A DNA stretch of 64,000 nt from Mycobacterium sp. Z3061 (lineage in GTDB: Bacteria; Actinomycetota; Actinomycetes; Mycobacteriales; Mycobacteriaceae), in assembly GCF_031583025.1 (NCBI RefSeq), contig NZ_CP134062.1:5925234-5989233 (forward strand). Direction: 5' to 3'. Made by a program: the position numbers and the translations under genes. Each line of letters opens with the position of its first letter. The stretch's first letter is position 1. The notes below the pieces were generated by a model. That model ran no database searches. It had not been told where the DNA came from and saw nothing but the letters and a program-made list of their open reading frames with translations. This document shows positions 28,460 through 39,256 of the stretch, piece after piece.

Positions 28460-29662
28460 CTTCTTCAGCGGCACCTGTACGCAGACGCGGGTACCGCTGG
28501 CCGCTTCGAGGAACACGAAGGCGCCGCCGGCGGCTTCGACGCGGGCCCGGTGCGAGGCCAGGCCGATGTGTCCCTCTCCCAGTCGGCGCGCCATGGTGTC
28601 ACTGTTGACGCCCACCCCGTCGTCGGCCACGGTCAGCACGCACATGTCGTCGGTGACGCCAAGCGTGACCCAGGCGTTGGTGGCCTGGGAGTGGCGCACC
28701 ACGTTGGACAACAGTTCCCGTGCCACACCGAAGACGATCGGGTCGACCTCGTTGCGCATCGGGTAGTCGATGTCGGTGGTCACCTCGATCCCCGAGCGCT
28801 TGGCGGTGAACCCGGCCAGTTGCTCGACCGCCGCCGCCAGCCCGACCTGCTCGAGTACGGCTGGGTGCAGCTCGAATGTGGCCTGCCGCAAGCGTTCCGA
28901 CGCGCTCTGCAACCCGGTGAGCGCACGGGTGACCCGGTCGTCATCGGGGTCGTCGAGTTGCAACTCGATGAGCTCCTGACGCGCCACCAGCACATCCTGC
29001 AACGGGCCGTCGTGGATGGACTCCGAGATGCGACGCTGCAACACCTCAGAAGCGGTCATGGTCTGCCCCAACAGCTCTTCGCGCAGCGCACTCAGGGCGG
29101 CAATCGAGCGCGCATGGCGCTCCTCGATGCGAACCGCCACCAACGCGGCCACGCACATGAAGGCGTACAGCCCGAACAGGAAGACGGTGTCGGGCCAGCC
29201 GATCGCCCGCTTCTGCAGATGGTCCTGGACCCCGGCGAGTGCGAACCCGACCACGGTGAAAGCCAGGATCACCGCCGCCCGCCGGGTCGACATGTCGACC
29301 CCTACCAGCACCGGCAGCAGGATCATGATCAGTAGCGGGTAAACCCCGTCGCTGGATACCAATTGCAGGGCGGTCAACACGATGACGTCGATGGCCGTGA
29401 ACGCGAAGGGCTCCATCCGGCCGACGCCGAAGCGGGGCCGGTCGAACCGCGTGAACGCCAGTATCAGGGCAGACACCGTGGCAAAGGCGTACAGGACGAT
29501 CAGGGCGATCTGGCTACCCCATTCGTAGCGCGGTGCGGCTACGACCATGGCGCCGATCACAAAGGCCAGCACACCGATCCGTAGGACGGCGACGACCCGG
29601 TAGGAGCGCAGTTGGTGGTTCCTGCGCACCCGGTCGAGTTCCACATCGCTGGCCGATGCCAC
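28457..29662 (-). CDS. Sensor histidine kinase, paralogue of the 26469-27686 kinase
   Basis: 401 residues, collinear with the neighbouring kinase from the N-terminal ASASDVELDRVRR through TM segments, the ISESIHDGPLQDVL His box and the GEGHIGLASHRARV G2 box. The membrane part has diverged more than the kinase core, which suggests different signals feeding the same regulator. The start codon is GTG 29662. It lies convergent to the response regulator with a 22-bp gap and is the product of a local duplication. Confidence 0.9.
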   Translation of the reverse strand: MASASDVELDRVRRNHQLRSYRVVAVLRIGVLAFVIGAMVVAAPRYEWGSQIALIVLYAFATVSALILAFTRFDRPRFGVGRMEPFAFTAIDVIVLTALQLVSSDGVYPLLIMILLPVLVGVDMSTRRAAVILAFTVVGFALAGVQDHLQKRAIGWPDTVFLFGLYAFMCVAALVAVRIEERHARSIAALSALREELLGQTMTASEVLQRRISESIHDGPLQDVLVARQELIELQLDDPDDDRVTRALTGLQSASERLRQATFELHPAVLEQVGLAAAVEQLAGFTAKRSGIEVTTDIDYPMRNEVDPIVFGVARELLSNVVRHSQATNAWVTLGVTDDMCVLTVADDGVGVNSDTMARRLGEGHIGLASHRARVEAAGGAFVFLEAASGTRVCVQVPLKK

Positions 29663-29761
29663 CGAAACACCTTACTCAGCGCGCGTTCACACCGGAAACC
29701 CAACGCGCCGGCCTAGCATCCGCGCTCCGACTCTGGTTGCTGCTCAAGGAGAATGCTCCCC

Positions 29762-31147
29762 TTACGCGGCGTGGCGGGCGGGCGGGTGGACCGATTTACT
29801 CAGGGTCCGGGCCAGCGGCAGGCACAGGGCGGCACCGAGCGCTCCGGCCGACACCGTGACGATGGCCACGAGTTGGTGCCCGCCGTGAATCAGGCTGTAG
29901 GAGGCGAGGATCGGGGCGATCACCGAAGCCACCGCAACCGACATCGACCAGATCCCGTGGTAGCGACCGCCGGTGGCCACGGGTGCGATCCGGTGCACGA
30001 CGCCGGCCGCGATGACGAACCAGGCGACCTCACCGGGCGTCGACATGGCGGTGGCCAGACTGAAGTCCAGGGTGGTGTGAGCCAGTGCCGCCCATCCCAT
30101 GCTCGCCGTTGTCCATATTCCGGCGAGCGCCAGGATGTCGAGCCGCGGGTGGAACCGAGCCGCCACCTTCCTGCCGACCCACGGGGTGATCACCGGGGTC
30201 AGTGCGAGCCCCGCCAGCGCGTTCGTCAGTTGCGCCCAGCCGAATTGACCGGCACCCAGACCGCGGTCGGCCATCAGCATGGGGATGGCAGCGTACAGAC
30301 CGCGGACCGCGATCAGGGTGGCCAGGCTAGAGGCGAACAGCAGCATCAGACGATGGTCCGCTAATGCATTGCGGTAAACGATGTTTCGGGCCTTGGGCGC
30401 CGTCGTCACCGACCGGTCCGGGCGGCCGGGGATGCAGCAACCGGCGACGACGGCGAATGTCAGGCAACCAGCGGCATTGATCCAGAACAGCACCGGCACA
30501 CCTACCACGCCGACGAGCATTCCGCCGATCCCGCCGGTGATGGCGCGCCCGATGCTCACCACCCAGCCGAAGCGGAAGGCGTCGAGTCGGGCGCGACGTT
30601 GCGGGTCCGGAACCAGGTCGGCGATGGCGGCCCCCAGCACCGGGCGCGGCGCGTCGTACACGATGCCGGTGATCACCGCCCCGAAAAGCAGCGCGGGCAC
30701 GCTGCACGCCTGGGCCATCAGCACCAGCACTACGGCCGCCACCAACATGGTGGCCACCAACGTCAGGCGCGCGCCGATCCGGTCCGCCAGCCACCCGCAC
30801 AACAACTGGCCGACCGCCCATCCCACCCCGAAAGCGGCCAGGACCGCGCCCACCGCGTCGGCGGCATGATGACGTCCGGCGACGTGGTAGGCCAGGAACG
30901 GGTATGCGAAACCCGCGCCGCGCACGACGAAGTTGCCGCCCAGCAGCAACCAGATGACCGCGGGATATCCGCTGTGCTCAGCCTGGCCGGACGCCGTAGT
31001 CGGGTGACGCAGCAACCGGGTGCTGCGCAGTGCCCTTGTGGCCCCGGACTTTTCGGCCGGACGTAGGCTGCCTCCGGCACACCGGCGGTATGCGACGAGC
31101 TCGTCGAGGGTCTGGAGGTTGGCTGCGCCTGAGACCGCTGTAGTCAC
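29762..31147 (-). CDS. Major facilitator superfamily transporter
   Basis: Multi-pass membrane protein with a twelve-helix MFS pattern. The loop 2-3 signature is CGWLADRIGARLTL (the GxxxDRxGRR-type motif), and two six-helix halves flank a basic central loop near SVTTAPKARNIVYRN. Probably a proton-coupled drug or metabolite exporter; substrate unknown. The start is uncertain: the frame is open to 31393, but no hydrophobic segment appears before IWLLLGGNFVVRGAG. I chose GTG 31147 (461 residues), where GGAGG lies directly against the start codon. The ~70 residues before the first helix remain doubtful. Confidence 0.78.
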   Translation of the reverse strand: MTTAVSGAANLQTLDELVAYRRCAGGSLRPAEKSGATRALRSTRLLRHPTTASGQAEHSGYPAVIWLLLGGNFVVRGAGFAYPFLAYHVAGRHHAADAVGAVLAAFGVGWAVGQLLCGWLADRIGARLTLVATMLVAAVVLVLMAQACSVPALLFGAVITGIVYDAPRPVLGAAIADLVPDPQRRARLDAFRFGWVVSIGRAITGGIGGMLVGVVGVPVLFWINAAGCLTFAVVAGCCIPGRPDRSVTTAPKARNIVYRNALADHRLMLLFASSLATLIAVRGLYAAIPMLMADRGLGAGQFGWAQLTNALAGLALTPVITPWVGRKVAARFHPRLDILALAGIWTTASMGWAALAHTTLDFSLATAMSTPGEVAWFVIAAGVVHRIAPVATGGRYHGIWSMSVAVASVIAPILASYSLIHGGHQLVAIVTVSAGALGAALCLPLARTLSKSVHPPARHAA

Positions 31148-31347
31148 CCTCCGAACGTTAGGGATGATCGTGGTTCGAAAACTCCACCGATCGGACGCAA
31201 CAGGGGCGGATGTTGGTCGGCTGATCGGGGGATACGCAGTGGGCGCCGTGTCGGCCCACGACGGTGAAACACCACGCCGGTCAGGCCCGCCGGGCCGTAC
31301 CGACGATGCGCGCATCGCGGTCCATGCGAGCCTGTCCACGACCAGCC

Positions 31348-31647
31348 TCAGCGCACCGCTGCCGCATTGGCGGCTTCGGTCGCCGCGTAGCAATCGCCGC
31401 TGGCGGCGAGGGTGCTCACGAAAAGCTCGTGGAACGCCGCCGCCTGGGCGCTGATCGCCTGATACATGGCGCCGTGAGCAGCGAACTGCGCTGCGGTCAG
31501 AGCCGACACCTCGTCGGCCGCGGCCGGCACGACACCGGCGATCGGAGCAGCAGCGGCGGCGTTGCTCGTGTTCATTACGGCGCCGATCGACTCAAGGTTG
31601 GCCGCGGCCGAATTCAGCAATTCTGGCTGGCAGGTCAGGAAGGACAT
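31348..31647 (-). CDS. PE family protein (PE domain only)
   Basis: 99 residues, the length of a bare PE domain. It begins MSFLTCQPELLNSAAANLESIG, with Pro-Glu at residues 8-9, and continues as an Ala-rich helical hairpin ending in FHELFVSTLAASGDCYAATEAANA. PE proteins pair with PPE proteins and are secreted by ESX systems; the general export motif YxxxE is seen as YAATE. The nearest PPE gene upstream on the strand is the giant PPE-MPTR at 32018, separated by a small lipoprotein gene, so pairing with it is possible but not assured. Confidence 0.88.
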   Translation of the reverse strand: MSFLTCQPELLNSAAANLESIGAVMNTSNAAAAAPIAGVVPAAADEVSALTAAQFAAHGAMYQAISAQAAAFHELFVSTLAASGDCYAATEAANAAAVR

Positions 31648-31800
31648 GCCAATCAGGTTGCCGTCGCATGGCGTTGCTGTCTGTCGGCCGAGCGGTCAAT
31701 GCCTGGGTTGAATCGCGTCGTCCACCGATCGTCGGATGCGACGTCCCCCGGTCAGTGCTACCGGGGACGCGCGATGGCGTAGGCCAGGCGACCCGAGCTG

Positions 31801-31962
31801 CTAGGCGTCCGAGGGTGAGACCACAACCACCGAATCCAAGGGTCCGGGCTTCTGAGTGTTGGGTTCGAGGCTCATAGTGCAACCGGCGAGCAGGGTGGCG
31901 GCCACAACCGCCAGCGCCGCCAGCACCGCACGGAGCACGGGTACTCGCACCTTCGGGTTCAT
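31801..31962 (-). CDS. Small exported lipoprotein, 53 residues
   Basis: A short gene easily missed by length cut-offs. From ATG 31962 it reads MNPKVRVPVLRAVLAALAV, then VAATLLAGC, a basic n-region, a hydrophobic core and a lipobox LAGC (Cys28). Only 25 residues follow, ending VVVVSPSDA. The start is supported by an AGGAGAGGAAGAG ribosome site. After cleavage and acylation it would be a ~26-residue peptide anchored in the membrane. It lies 55 bp after the PPE-MPTR stop on the same strand. I do not recognise the family; the function is unknown. Confidence 0.72.
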   Translation of the reverse strand: MNPKVRVPVLRAVLAALAVVAATLLAGCTMSLEPNTQKPGPLDSVVVVSPSDA

Positions 31963-32017
31963 ATCTCTTCCTCTCCTATTTCACTGAATCTCACTGCCTT
32001 TGCAGTGAGTTCCTGGT

Positions 32018-35000
32018 TCAGGCAGCAATGTGGAAGATGCCGGTCAGGGAATTACCGATGTTGGCAAGGCCCGACAGCAGGGTCGTCACTACGAGTTGCC
32101 CGGTGTTGGCAATGCCCGATACGCCACTGCCGAGGTTCGAGAAGCCCGAGATGAGGTTGCCGTAGTTCTGGTAACCCGAACCGCCGAACACGCCTGCAGC
32201 GTTGGTGTTGAACCAGCCCGACAGGCCGACACCGTTGTTGCCGTACCCCGAGTTTCCGCCCGCGCCGCTGTTGAAAAAGCCCGACGAGGGGTTGGCGCTG
32301 GTGTTGAGGTAACCGGGCCCGCCGGGGATATTGATGGTCGCGATAGTCGTGCTGGGCAGATGGATGCTGGGGATAGTCAGCGCCGGGGTGGTGAATGACC
32401 CCAGGCCTATCGACGGAATGGTGAACGGCTGGGTGGTGAACGCCTGGGTGGTCAGTGCCGGCAGGGTGGTCGCACCCAGCCCGAACGGACCCACTGTGAA
32501 TGGCGGCGTTGTGATCACCGGGGTCGTGATATCGGGCAACGTAAACCCACCCACACCAATCGGGCTGATCGTCAACGCCGGCGTCGTGATCGCCGGCGTC
32601 GTGATATCCGGCAACGTAAACCCACCCACACCAATCGGGCTGATCGTCAACGCCGGCGTCGTGATCGCCGGCGTCGTGATATCCGGCAACGTAAACCCAC
32701 CCACACCAATCGGGCTGATCGTCAACGCCGGCGTCGTGATCGCCGGCGTCGTGATATCCGGCAACGTAAACCCACCCACACCAATCGGGCTGATCGTCAA
32801 CGCCGGCGTCGTGATCGCCGGCGTCGTGATATCCGGCAACGTAAACCCACCCACACCAATCGGGCTGATCGTCAACGCCGGCGTCGTGATCGCCGGCGTC
32901 GTGATATCCGGCAACGTAAACCCACCCACACCAATCGGGCTGATCGTCAACGCCGGCGTCGTGATCGCCGGCGTCGTGATATCCGGCAACGTAAACCCAC
33001 CCACACCAATCGGGCTGATCGTCAACGCCGGCGTCGTGATATCCGGCAGCGTGAAGCCGCCCACCCCGATCGGGCTGATCGTCAACGGCGGCGTCGTGAT
33101 CGCCGGAGTGGTGATCGCCGGCAACGCGAACCCACTGACCCCGATCGGGCTGATCGTCAACGGCGGCGTCGTGATCGCCGGAGTGGTGATCGCCGGCAAC
33201 GCAAACCCGCTCACCCCAATCGGGCTGATCGTCAACGCCGGAGTGACGATGTCCGGCAACGCGAACCCGCCCACCCCAATCGCGCTGATCGTCAACGGCG
33301 GCGTCGTGATCGCCGGAGTGGTGATCGCCGGCAACGCAAACCCGCTCACCCCAATCGGATTGATCGTCAATGCCGGCGTGGTGATATCCGGCAGCGTGAA
33401 GCCGCCCACCCCAATCGGGCTGATCGTCAACGGCGGCGTCGTGATCGCCGGAGTGGTGATCGCCGGCAACGCGAACCCACTGACCCCGATGGGGCTGATC
33501 GTCAACGGCGGCGTCGTGATCGCCGGAGTGGTGATCGCCGGCAACGCGAACCCACTGACCCCAATCGGGCTGATCGTCAACGGCGGCGTCACGATGTCCG
33601 GCAACGCGAACCCGCCCACCCCGATCGGGCTGATCGTCAACGGCGGCGTCGTGATCGCCGGAGTGGTGATCGCCGGCAACGCAAACCCGCTCACCCCAAT
33701 CGGATTGATCGTCAATGGCGGCGTCACGATGTCCGGCAACGCGAACCCGCCCACCCCAATCGGGCTGATCGTCAACGGCGGCGTCGTGATCGCCGGCGTG
33801 GTGATCGCCGGCAGGCTGAATCCGGCCACGTGGATCGGAGCAATCGACAACGCCGGGGTGGTGATGTCCGGCAACGACAACGCCCCCACACCAATCGGAT
33901 TGATCGTCAACGCCGGAGTCGTAATCGCCGGAGTCGTGATATCCGGCAACGACAACGCTCCCACACCAATCGGATTGATCGTCAACGGCGGCGTCGTAAT
34001 CGCCGGAGTCGTGATATCCGGCAACGACAACGCTCCCACGCCAATCGGATTGATCGTCAACGGCGGCGTCGTGATGGCCGGCGTGGTGATCGCCGGCAGG
34101 CTGAATCCGGCCACGTGGATCGGAGCAATCGACAACGCCGGGGTGGTGATGTCCGGCAACGACAACGCCCCCACACCAATCGGATTGACCGTCAACGCCG
34201 GAGTCGTAAACGCCGGAGTCGTAATATCCGGCAACGACAACGCCCCCACACCAATCGGATTGACCGTCAACGCCGGAGTCGTAAACGCCGGAGTCGTAAT
34301 ATCCGGCAACGACAACGCCCCCACACCAATCGGATTGACCGTCAACGCCGGAGTCGTAAACGCCGGAGTCGTAATATCCGGCAACGACAACGCCCCCACA
34401 CCAATCGGGTTGATCGTGAACGCCGGAGTGGTGATCGCCTGGGTGGTGAGCTGCGGCGTGCTGAAGCCGCCGACCGCAATGTTGTCGACGCTGAACCCTG
34501 GAATCGTCAGAGGCACGGTGTTGATCTCAGGCAGGGTGAACGACCCGACGGTGATCGGAGGAATCGTGAAGCCGCCGAGGGCGACACTGGTACTGAACGG
34601 GGGAACGTAGAAGGTCTTGATTCGAAGGGTCAAGCCTTGGCTCGCGATGGGCCCAACTTGCAGATACGCGCCAGGACCGCCCGAATTTGGCGCACCCGGA
34701 TTTCCGAAGGGCAAAGTAGCGTTGATAACGCCTCCGCCGATCTGCGGATAATAGGCTGTACTGGTCTGCAAAAACGCGATGTTGTTCGGCAAAAACGCGA
34801 CAAAAGGAATCGTAATTGAAGGCGTCGCGAAATCAAAGGGAATAACAACTTCGGGGGTCCAGAAGCCTCCACTGGGGCCTCCTACCGATATTGGGGTGAT
34901 CGTGGTCTGAGGCACGCTCAGAGCAGGCAGGCTGAATGCGCTTATGGTAGTGCCCGCAGCGATATGCACCGGTGGAATCGTTATGGGCGGAATACCCACC

Positions 35001-38000
35001 GAGGGCAGTAGGAATGTTTGGACATCGATCGGTGGAATGGTGATCGGCGGAATCGTCAGAGATGGGACCGTCAGTGCCGGCAGATTGAACGCACCCAGCG
35101 CCGTTCCTGCGGGAATGGTCAATGACGGGATGGTCACCGGAGGCACCGACAACGTCGGCAAATTGAACGCACCCAACGCCGTCCCCGCCGGAATCGACAC
35201 CGACGGAATCGTCACCGAAGGCACCGACAACGTCGGCAAATTGAACGCACCCAACGCCGTCCCCGCCGGAATCGACACCGACGGAATCGTCACCGAAGGC
35301 ACCGACAACGTCGGCAAGTTGAACGCGCCCAACGCCGTACCTGCCGGGATGCTCAACGACGGCACCGACAACGCCGGCAAATCAAACGCACCCAACGCCG
35401 TCCCCGCCGGAATCGACACCGACGGAATCGTCACCGAAGGCACCGACAACGTCGGCAAATTGAACGCACCCAACGCCGTCCCCGCCGGAATCGACACCGA
35501 CGGAATCGTCACCGGAGGCACCGACAACGTCGGCAAATTGAACGCGCCCAACGCCGTCCCCGCCGGAATCGACACCGACGGAATCGTCACCGGAGGCACC
35601 GACAACGTCGGCAAATTGAACGCGCCCAACGCCGTCCCCGCCGGGATGCTCAACGGGGGCACCGTCAACGCCGGCAGATCGAACGCACCCAGCGCCGTCC
35701 CGGCCGGAATCGTCAGGGACGGAATCGTCAACGACGGCACCGACAACGTCGGCAAATTGAAGGCGCCCAACGCGGTTCCCGCCGGGATTGTCAACGAGGG
35801 CACTGTCAGCGTCGGCAGATCAAACGCACCCAGCGCCGTCCCCGCCGGAATCGACAACGACGGAATCGTCAACGACGGCACCGTCAACGTCGGCAGATTG
35901 AAGGCGCCCAACGCCGTCCCCGCCGGGATGCTCAACGACGGAATGGTCAGCGACGGCAGGTCAAACGCACCCAACGCCGTCCCCGCCGGAATCGACAACG
36001 ACGGAATCGTCAACGACGGCACCGACAACGTCGGCAGATCAAACGCACCCAGCGCCGTCCCCGCCGGAATCGTCAGGGACGGAATCGTCAACGACGGCAC
36101 CGACAACGTCGGCAAATTGAAGGCGCCCAACGCGGTTCCCGCCGGGATTGTCAACGAGGGCACTGTCAGCGTCGGCAGATCAAACGCACCCAGCGCCGTC
36201 CCCGCCGGAATCGACAACGACGGAATCGTCAACGACGGCACCGTCAACGTCGGAAGATCGAACGCACCCAACGCCGTCCCCGCCGGAATCGACAACGACG
36301 GAATCGTCAGCGACGGCAGATCAAACGCACCCAACGCCGTCCCGGCCGGAATCGACAACGACGGAATCGTCAACGACGGCACCGTCAACGTCGGAAGATC
36401 GAACGCACCCAACGCCGTCCCCGCCGGAATCGACAACGACGGAATCGTCAACGACGGCACCGACAACGTGGGCAGATCGAACGCACCCAACGCCGTCCCC
36501 GCCGGAATCGACAACGACGGCACCGTCAACGACGGCAGATCAAACGCACCCAACGCCGTCCCCGCCGGAATCGACAACGACGGAATCGTCAACGACGGCA
36601 CCGACAACGTCGGCAAATCAAACGCACCCAACGCCGTCCCCGCCGGAATCGACAACGACGGCACCGTCAACGACGGCACCGACAACGTCGGCAAATCAAA
36701 CGCACCCAACGCCGTCCCCGCCGGAATCGACAACGACGGCACCGTCAACGACGGCACCGACAACGTCGGCAAATCAAACGCACCCAACGCCGTCCCCGCC
36801 GGAATCGACAACGACGGAATCGTCAACGACGGCACCGACAACGTCGGCAAATCAAACGCACCCAACGCCGTCCCCGCCGGAATCGACAACGACGGAATCG
36901 TCAACGACGGCACCGACAACGTCGGCAAATCAAACGCACCCAACGCCGTCCCCGCCGGAATCGACAACGACGGAATCGTCAACGACGGCACCGACAACGT
37001 CGGCAAATCAAACGCACCCAACGCCGTCCCCGCCGGAATCGACAACGACGGAATCGTCAACGACGGCACCGACAACGTCGGCAAATCAAACGCACCCAAC
37101 GCCGTCCCCGCCGGAATCGACAACGACGGGAAGGTCACCGCGGGAAGCGCCAAGGTCGGCAAATCAAATCCGGCGAAAGTCGTGGAGGGAATCATCAACG
37201 GCGGCAGTGTGATATCCGGCGTCGTGATCGCGAAGGAGAGACTGCCCTGGCCTACTCCCCGATAGAACACCCCATTATTCATGTCTCCGGTATTGAACAG
37301 GCCATTATTCAGATTGCCGATGTTGAAGGCGCCAGTGTTGACATCGCCCCCGTTGAACCAACCGGTATTGGCCGCGCCCACGTTGAAGGCGCCACTGTTG
37401 GAGAAGCCGGGGTTGAAGTTGCCCATGTTGTAGCTGCCGGTGTTCAGGTTGCCCGTGTTGGCGTTACCCACGTTGAACATGCCGGTGTTGAACGACCCCG
37501 AATTGAAGAAGCCGGTGTTGCCCTGTCCGGAGTTGAACAATCCGGTCCCGGAGTCTCCTGAGTTTCCGATCCCGAAGTTGCCGTTGCCGGAGTTGAAGAA
37601 ACCGATGTTGCCGTTGCCGGAATTAAATAGTCCGAGGTTGCCAAGGCCGGAGTTCAACCCGCCGATGCCGACTTGGTTGTTGCCGGTGAGCCCAATTCCG
37701 ATGTTGCCATTGCCGGTGTTCGCGAAACCGATGTTGCCGAGGCCGATGTTGGCGAAGCCGGTGTTCAGGCTACCGAGATTGCTGAAGCCCAGGTTGCCGG
37801 AGCCGGCGTTTCCGGCGCCAAAGTTGTTCGCGCCCAGGTTGGCCCAGCCGAAATTAGCGCTCCCGAAGTTGCCGCCCCCGACATTGCCCAATCCGTTGTT
37901 GGCGTTGCCGACGTTACCGCTGCCGACGTTGGCGACACCCAGGTTCACAGCAAGCGTTTCGGCCGCCGCGGGCGTGGCGGCCCCGAGCGCGGATGCCACC

Positions 38001-38542
38001 TGGGCAGACATGCCGGCCAGTTGCTCAACCGGCGCTGCAAACGGGCTCAGCGCCGCAGCGATTGCCGACGCTCCCGCATGATAGGCGCTCATGGCGGACA
38101 CATCCAGCGCCCACATCTCCTCATACGCAGCTTCCGTCGCCGCGATCGCGGGAGCGTTCTGGCCGAAGAGGTTCGACAACACCAGCGACACGAACCCGGA
38201 ACGGTTCGCCGCCACCAGCGGCGGCTGGACGATCGATGACCGGACCGCTTCGAACTCGGCCACCATCGCCGCCGCATGCACAGAGGCATGCTGGGCTTGA
38301 GCCGCCGTCCCCGATAGCCACGCCGCAAACGGTGCCGCCGCGCTTGCCATCGCCATCGCTGACGGCCCCTGCCATGCGGCGTCGACCAGCCCGACCGTTA
38401 TTGAGCTGAAGGAATCCGCTGCCGAACTCAATTCTTCCGCCAAGTCCGCCCAGGCCGCGGCGGCCGCGGACATCGGCTGCGCACCCGCACCAGCGAGTAT
38501 CAAGGCCGAGTTGATTTCCGGCGGCAACACAGAAAAATTCAC
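32018..38542 (-). CDS. Giant PPE-MPTR protein with two tandem-repeat arrays
   Basis: 2174 residues. The PPE domain covers ~1-180 ([15 protein letters not shown]-x-G in AAWQGPSA). Next is an MPTR region of NxGxxNxG pentapeptide-type repeats (~210-430). Then come ~26-residue repeats of the form [18 protein letters not shown], a ~100-residue non-repeated island ([17 protein letters not shown]...), ~25-residue repeats of the form [17 protein letters not shown], and a short Asn/Gly-rich C-terminal domain. The start is GTG 38542, after GAAAGAGG, where PPE proteins begin; a TTG frame upstream was rejected. Probably ESX-secreted and surface-exposed; function unknown. Confidence 0.92.
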   Translation of the reverse strand: MNFSVLPPEINSALILAGAGAQPMSAAAAAWADLAEELSSAADSFSSITVGLVDAAWQGPSAMAMASAAAPFAAWLSGTAAQAQHASVHAAAMVAEFEAVRSSIVQPPLVAANRSGFVSLVLSNLFGQNAPAIAATEAAYEEMWALDVSAMSAYHAGASAIAAALSPFAAPVEQLAGMSAQVASALGAATPAAAETLAVNLGVANVGSGNVGNANNGLGNVGGGNFGSANFGWANLGANNFGAGNAGSGNLGFSNLGSLNTGFANIGLGNIGFANTGNGNIGIGLTGNNQVGIGGLNSGLGNLGLFNSGNGNIGFFNSGNGNFGIGNSGDSGTGLFNSGQGNTGFFNSGSFNTGMFNVGNANTGNLNTGSYNMGNFNPGFSNSGAFNVGAANTGWFNGGDVNTGAFNIGNLNNGLFNTGDMNNGVFYRGVGQGSLSFAITTPDITLPPLMIPSTTFAGFDLPTLALPAVTFPSLSIPAGTALGAFDLPTLSVPSLTIPSLSIPAGTALGAFDLPTLSVPSLTIPSLSIPAGTALGAFDLPTLSVPSLTIPSLSIPAGTALGAFDLPTLSVPSLTIPSLSIPAGTALGAFDLPTLSVPSLTVPSLSIPAGTALGAFDLPTLSVPSLTVPSLSIPAGTALGAFDLPTLSVPSLTIPSLSIPAGTALGAFDLPSLTVPSLSIPAGTALGAFDLPTLSVPSLTIPSLSIPAGTALGAFDLPTLTVPSLTIPSLSIPAGTALGAFDLPSLTIPSLSIPAGTALGAFDLPTLTVPSLTIPSLSIPAGTALGAFDLPTLTVPSLTIPAGTALGAFNLPTLSVPSLTIPSLTIPAGTALGAFDLPTLSVPSLTIPSLSIPAGTALGAFDLPSLTIPSLSIPAGTALGAFNLPTLTVPSLTIPSLSIPAGTALGAFDLPTLTVPSLTIPAGTALGAFNLPTLSVPSLTIPSLTIPAGTALGAFDLPALTVPPLSIPAGTALGAFNLPTLSVPPVTIPSVSIPAGTALGAFNLPTLSVPPVTIPSVSIPAGTALGAFNLPTLSVPSVTIPSVSIPAGTALGAFDLPALSVPSLSIPAGTALGAFNLPTLSVPSVTIPSVSIPAGTALGAFNLPTLSVPSVTIPSVSIPAGTALGAFNLPTLSVPPVTIPSLTIPAGTALGAFNLPALTVPSLTIPPITIPPIDVQTFLLPSVGIPPITIPPVHIAAGTTISAFSLPALSVPQTTITPISVGGPSGGFWTPEVVIPFDFATPSITIPFVAFLPNNIAFLQTSTAYYPQIGGGVINATLPFGNPGAPNSGGPGAYLQVGPIASQGLTLRIKTFYVPPFSTSVALGGFTIPPITVGSFTLPEINTVPLTIPGFSVDNIAVGGFSTPQLTTQAITTPAFTINPIGVGALSLPDITTPAFTTPALTVNPIGVGALSLPDITTPAFTTPALTVNPIGVGALSLPDITTPAFTTPALTVNPIGVGALSLPDITTPALSIAPIHVAGFSLPAITTPAITTPPLTINPIGVGALSLPDITTPAITTPPLTINPIGVGALSLPDITTPAITTPALTINPIGVGALSLPDITTPALSIAPIHVAGFSLPAITTPAITTPPLTISPIGVGGFALPDIVTPPLTINPIGVSGFALPAITTPAITTPPLTISPIGVGGFALPDIVTPPLTISPIGVSGFALPAITTPAITTPPLTISPIGVSGFALPAITTPAITTPPLTISPIGVGGFTLPDITTPALTINPIGVSGFALPAITTPAITTPPLTISAIGVGGFALPDIVTPALTISPIGVSGFALPAITTPAITTPPLTISPIGVSGFALPAITTPAITTPPLTISPIGVGGFTLPDITTPALTISPIGVGGFTLPDITTPAITTPALTISPIGVGGFTLPDITTPAITTPALTISPIGVGGFTLPDITTPAITTPALTISPIGVGGFTLPDITTPAITTPALTISPIGVGGFTLPDITTPAITTPALTISPIGVGGFTLPDITTPAITTPALTISPIGVGGFTLPDITTPVITTPPFTVGPFGLGATTLPALTTQAFTTQPFTIPSIGLGSFTTPALTIPSIHLPSTTIATINIPGGPGYLNTSANPSSGFFNSGAGGNSGYGNNGVGLSGWFNTNAAGVFGGSGYQNYGNLISGFSNLGSGVSGIANTGQLVVTTLLSGLANIGNSLTGIFHIAA
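32503..34440. repeat. 75-bp tandem repeat array (C-terminal array of the PPE-MPTR)
   Basis: Units of 75 bp (25 codons) repeat in frame. Seven copies between about 32535 and 33030 are virtually identical at the nucleotide level, including silent positions; copies towards 34440 are progressively more varied ([33 protein letters not shown]). The homogeneous block points to recent slippage or gene conversion, and copy number may be wrong in a short-read assembly. Confidence 0.9.
35053..37170. repeat. 78-bp tandem repeat array (N-terminal array of the PPE-MPTR)
   Basis: Units of 78 bp (26 codons) encode [22 protein letters not shown] repeats, with shortened variants lacking one or two internal SLTIP pentads. 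The block at about 36590-37110 consists of nearly identical copies, while copies near 35050-35700 differ more. The unit length is a multiple of three, so reading frames on other strands also stay open through the array. Confidence 0.9.
37270..37960. repeat. MPTR-type NxGxGN pentapeptide repeats in PPE
   Basis: Short degenerate repeats on the minus strand encode runs such as [16 protein letters not shown] and [16 protein letters not shown], the major polymorphic tandem repeat type found in PPE-MPTR proteins. They connect the PPE domain to the longer repeat arrays. Confidence 0.85.
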
Positions 38543-38659
38543 AGCCTGAACCTCTTTCAACGTCCCCACAGTAACCACAGTGACCGGCGCAACGCGGTTT
38601 TCAAATCGCTGGCGGCAGTTCTGTGAATAATGGCTACGATGCCACTTCACTGCTTCCAA

Positions 38660-39022
38660 TTTTGGTTATCGGTCATGCCGATTTTCCCGCGCCCAACCCC
38701 TTACTTGCGCGCGAGGGTGAGTGCGGAGATCGCTTTATTGCCAGGCCGCGATGGTAGCCGGAGACGAACCCAGTTCGTAGACAGTCCGGCAAAACGAAAA
38801 GCCATTGTCCCCAGCGAGACATCCATGTCCCGGACGTGACGGCATCCTCTCAAACTGCCAGGTCGGGCGAGGATGTAGGTGGTGAGACACCCGCGTCACA
38901 CACATGACAGGAGAGTCTCGACTTGCGTCTGACTCCTAAAAAATCTGTATCAGGTACCAAGCGATGGTTAACATTCCGACGTGCATCGCCTGAACGCGCC
39001 GAGTGAGAGAAAGGCACCCACA
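38660..39022. other. Intergenic region between divergent PPE genes
   Basis: About 360 bases with no convincing gene. It should contain the promoter for the PPE-MPTR on the minus strand. Base composition is lower in GC than the flanks, and short AT-rich stretches (CTCCTAAAAAATCTGTATC near 38931-38950) could hold promoter elements. No tRNA, IS end or long inverted repeat was seen. Confidence 0.5.
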
Positions 39023-39136
39023 ATGACATTCAAAATTTGGCCCAGGATATCCAAGGTTCAGGCGTTGGGTAGAGTTCTGGCCCTCATCATTGGAGCAGCC
39101 TTATTTGACATGTGGTACGGATCGAACGGTGGCTGA
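39023..39136 (+). CDS. Possible small membrane protein, 37 residues
   Basis: An ATG at 39023 opens a 37-codon frame reading MTFKIWPRISKVQALGR, then VLALIIGAALFDMWYG and SNGG. It has a basic N-terminus followed by one hydrophobic segment, and is preceded by GAGAGAAAGG at reasonable spacing. The shape suits a single-pass small membrane protein, but it is short and unrecognised, so it may be chance. It lies 120 bp upstream of the PE-PPE hydrolase gene on the same strand. Confidence 0.4.
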   Translation: MTFKIWPRISKVQALGRVLALIIGAALFDMWYGSNGG

Positions 39137-39256
39137 GCGCTCGATAACCACGTAGCCCCAGCCGATTCCCATCCGCAGCCCGTCAACGGCCATTTGACGA
39201 GCTTTGGTGAGGTTCACCCTTGTGGTGATCTTCCACTATAAAAGAAGGGCATTTCG

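Noticed and set aside
29762..31393. Extended N-terminus for the MFS transporter back to 31393
   Set aside because: Would overlap the PE gene and adds over 80 low-complexity residues with no membrane helix.
32331..34610. 759-codon open frame on the plus strand across the 75-bp array
   Set aside because: Antisense shadow: the repeat unit is a multiple of three, so a frame open in one unit stays open in all. No start signal or protein family character.
32503..37170. CRISPR-like direct repeats
   Set aside because: Repeats are contiguous, 75 or 78 bp, in frame, and code for PPE sequence; there are no unique spacers and no cas genes.
34944..37265. 773-codon plus-strand frame and an overlapping 354-codon frame across the 78-bp array
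   Set aside because: Same cause as the other antisense frame. The peptide is a mechanical translation of the PPE repeat complement.
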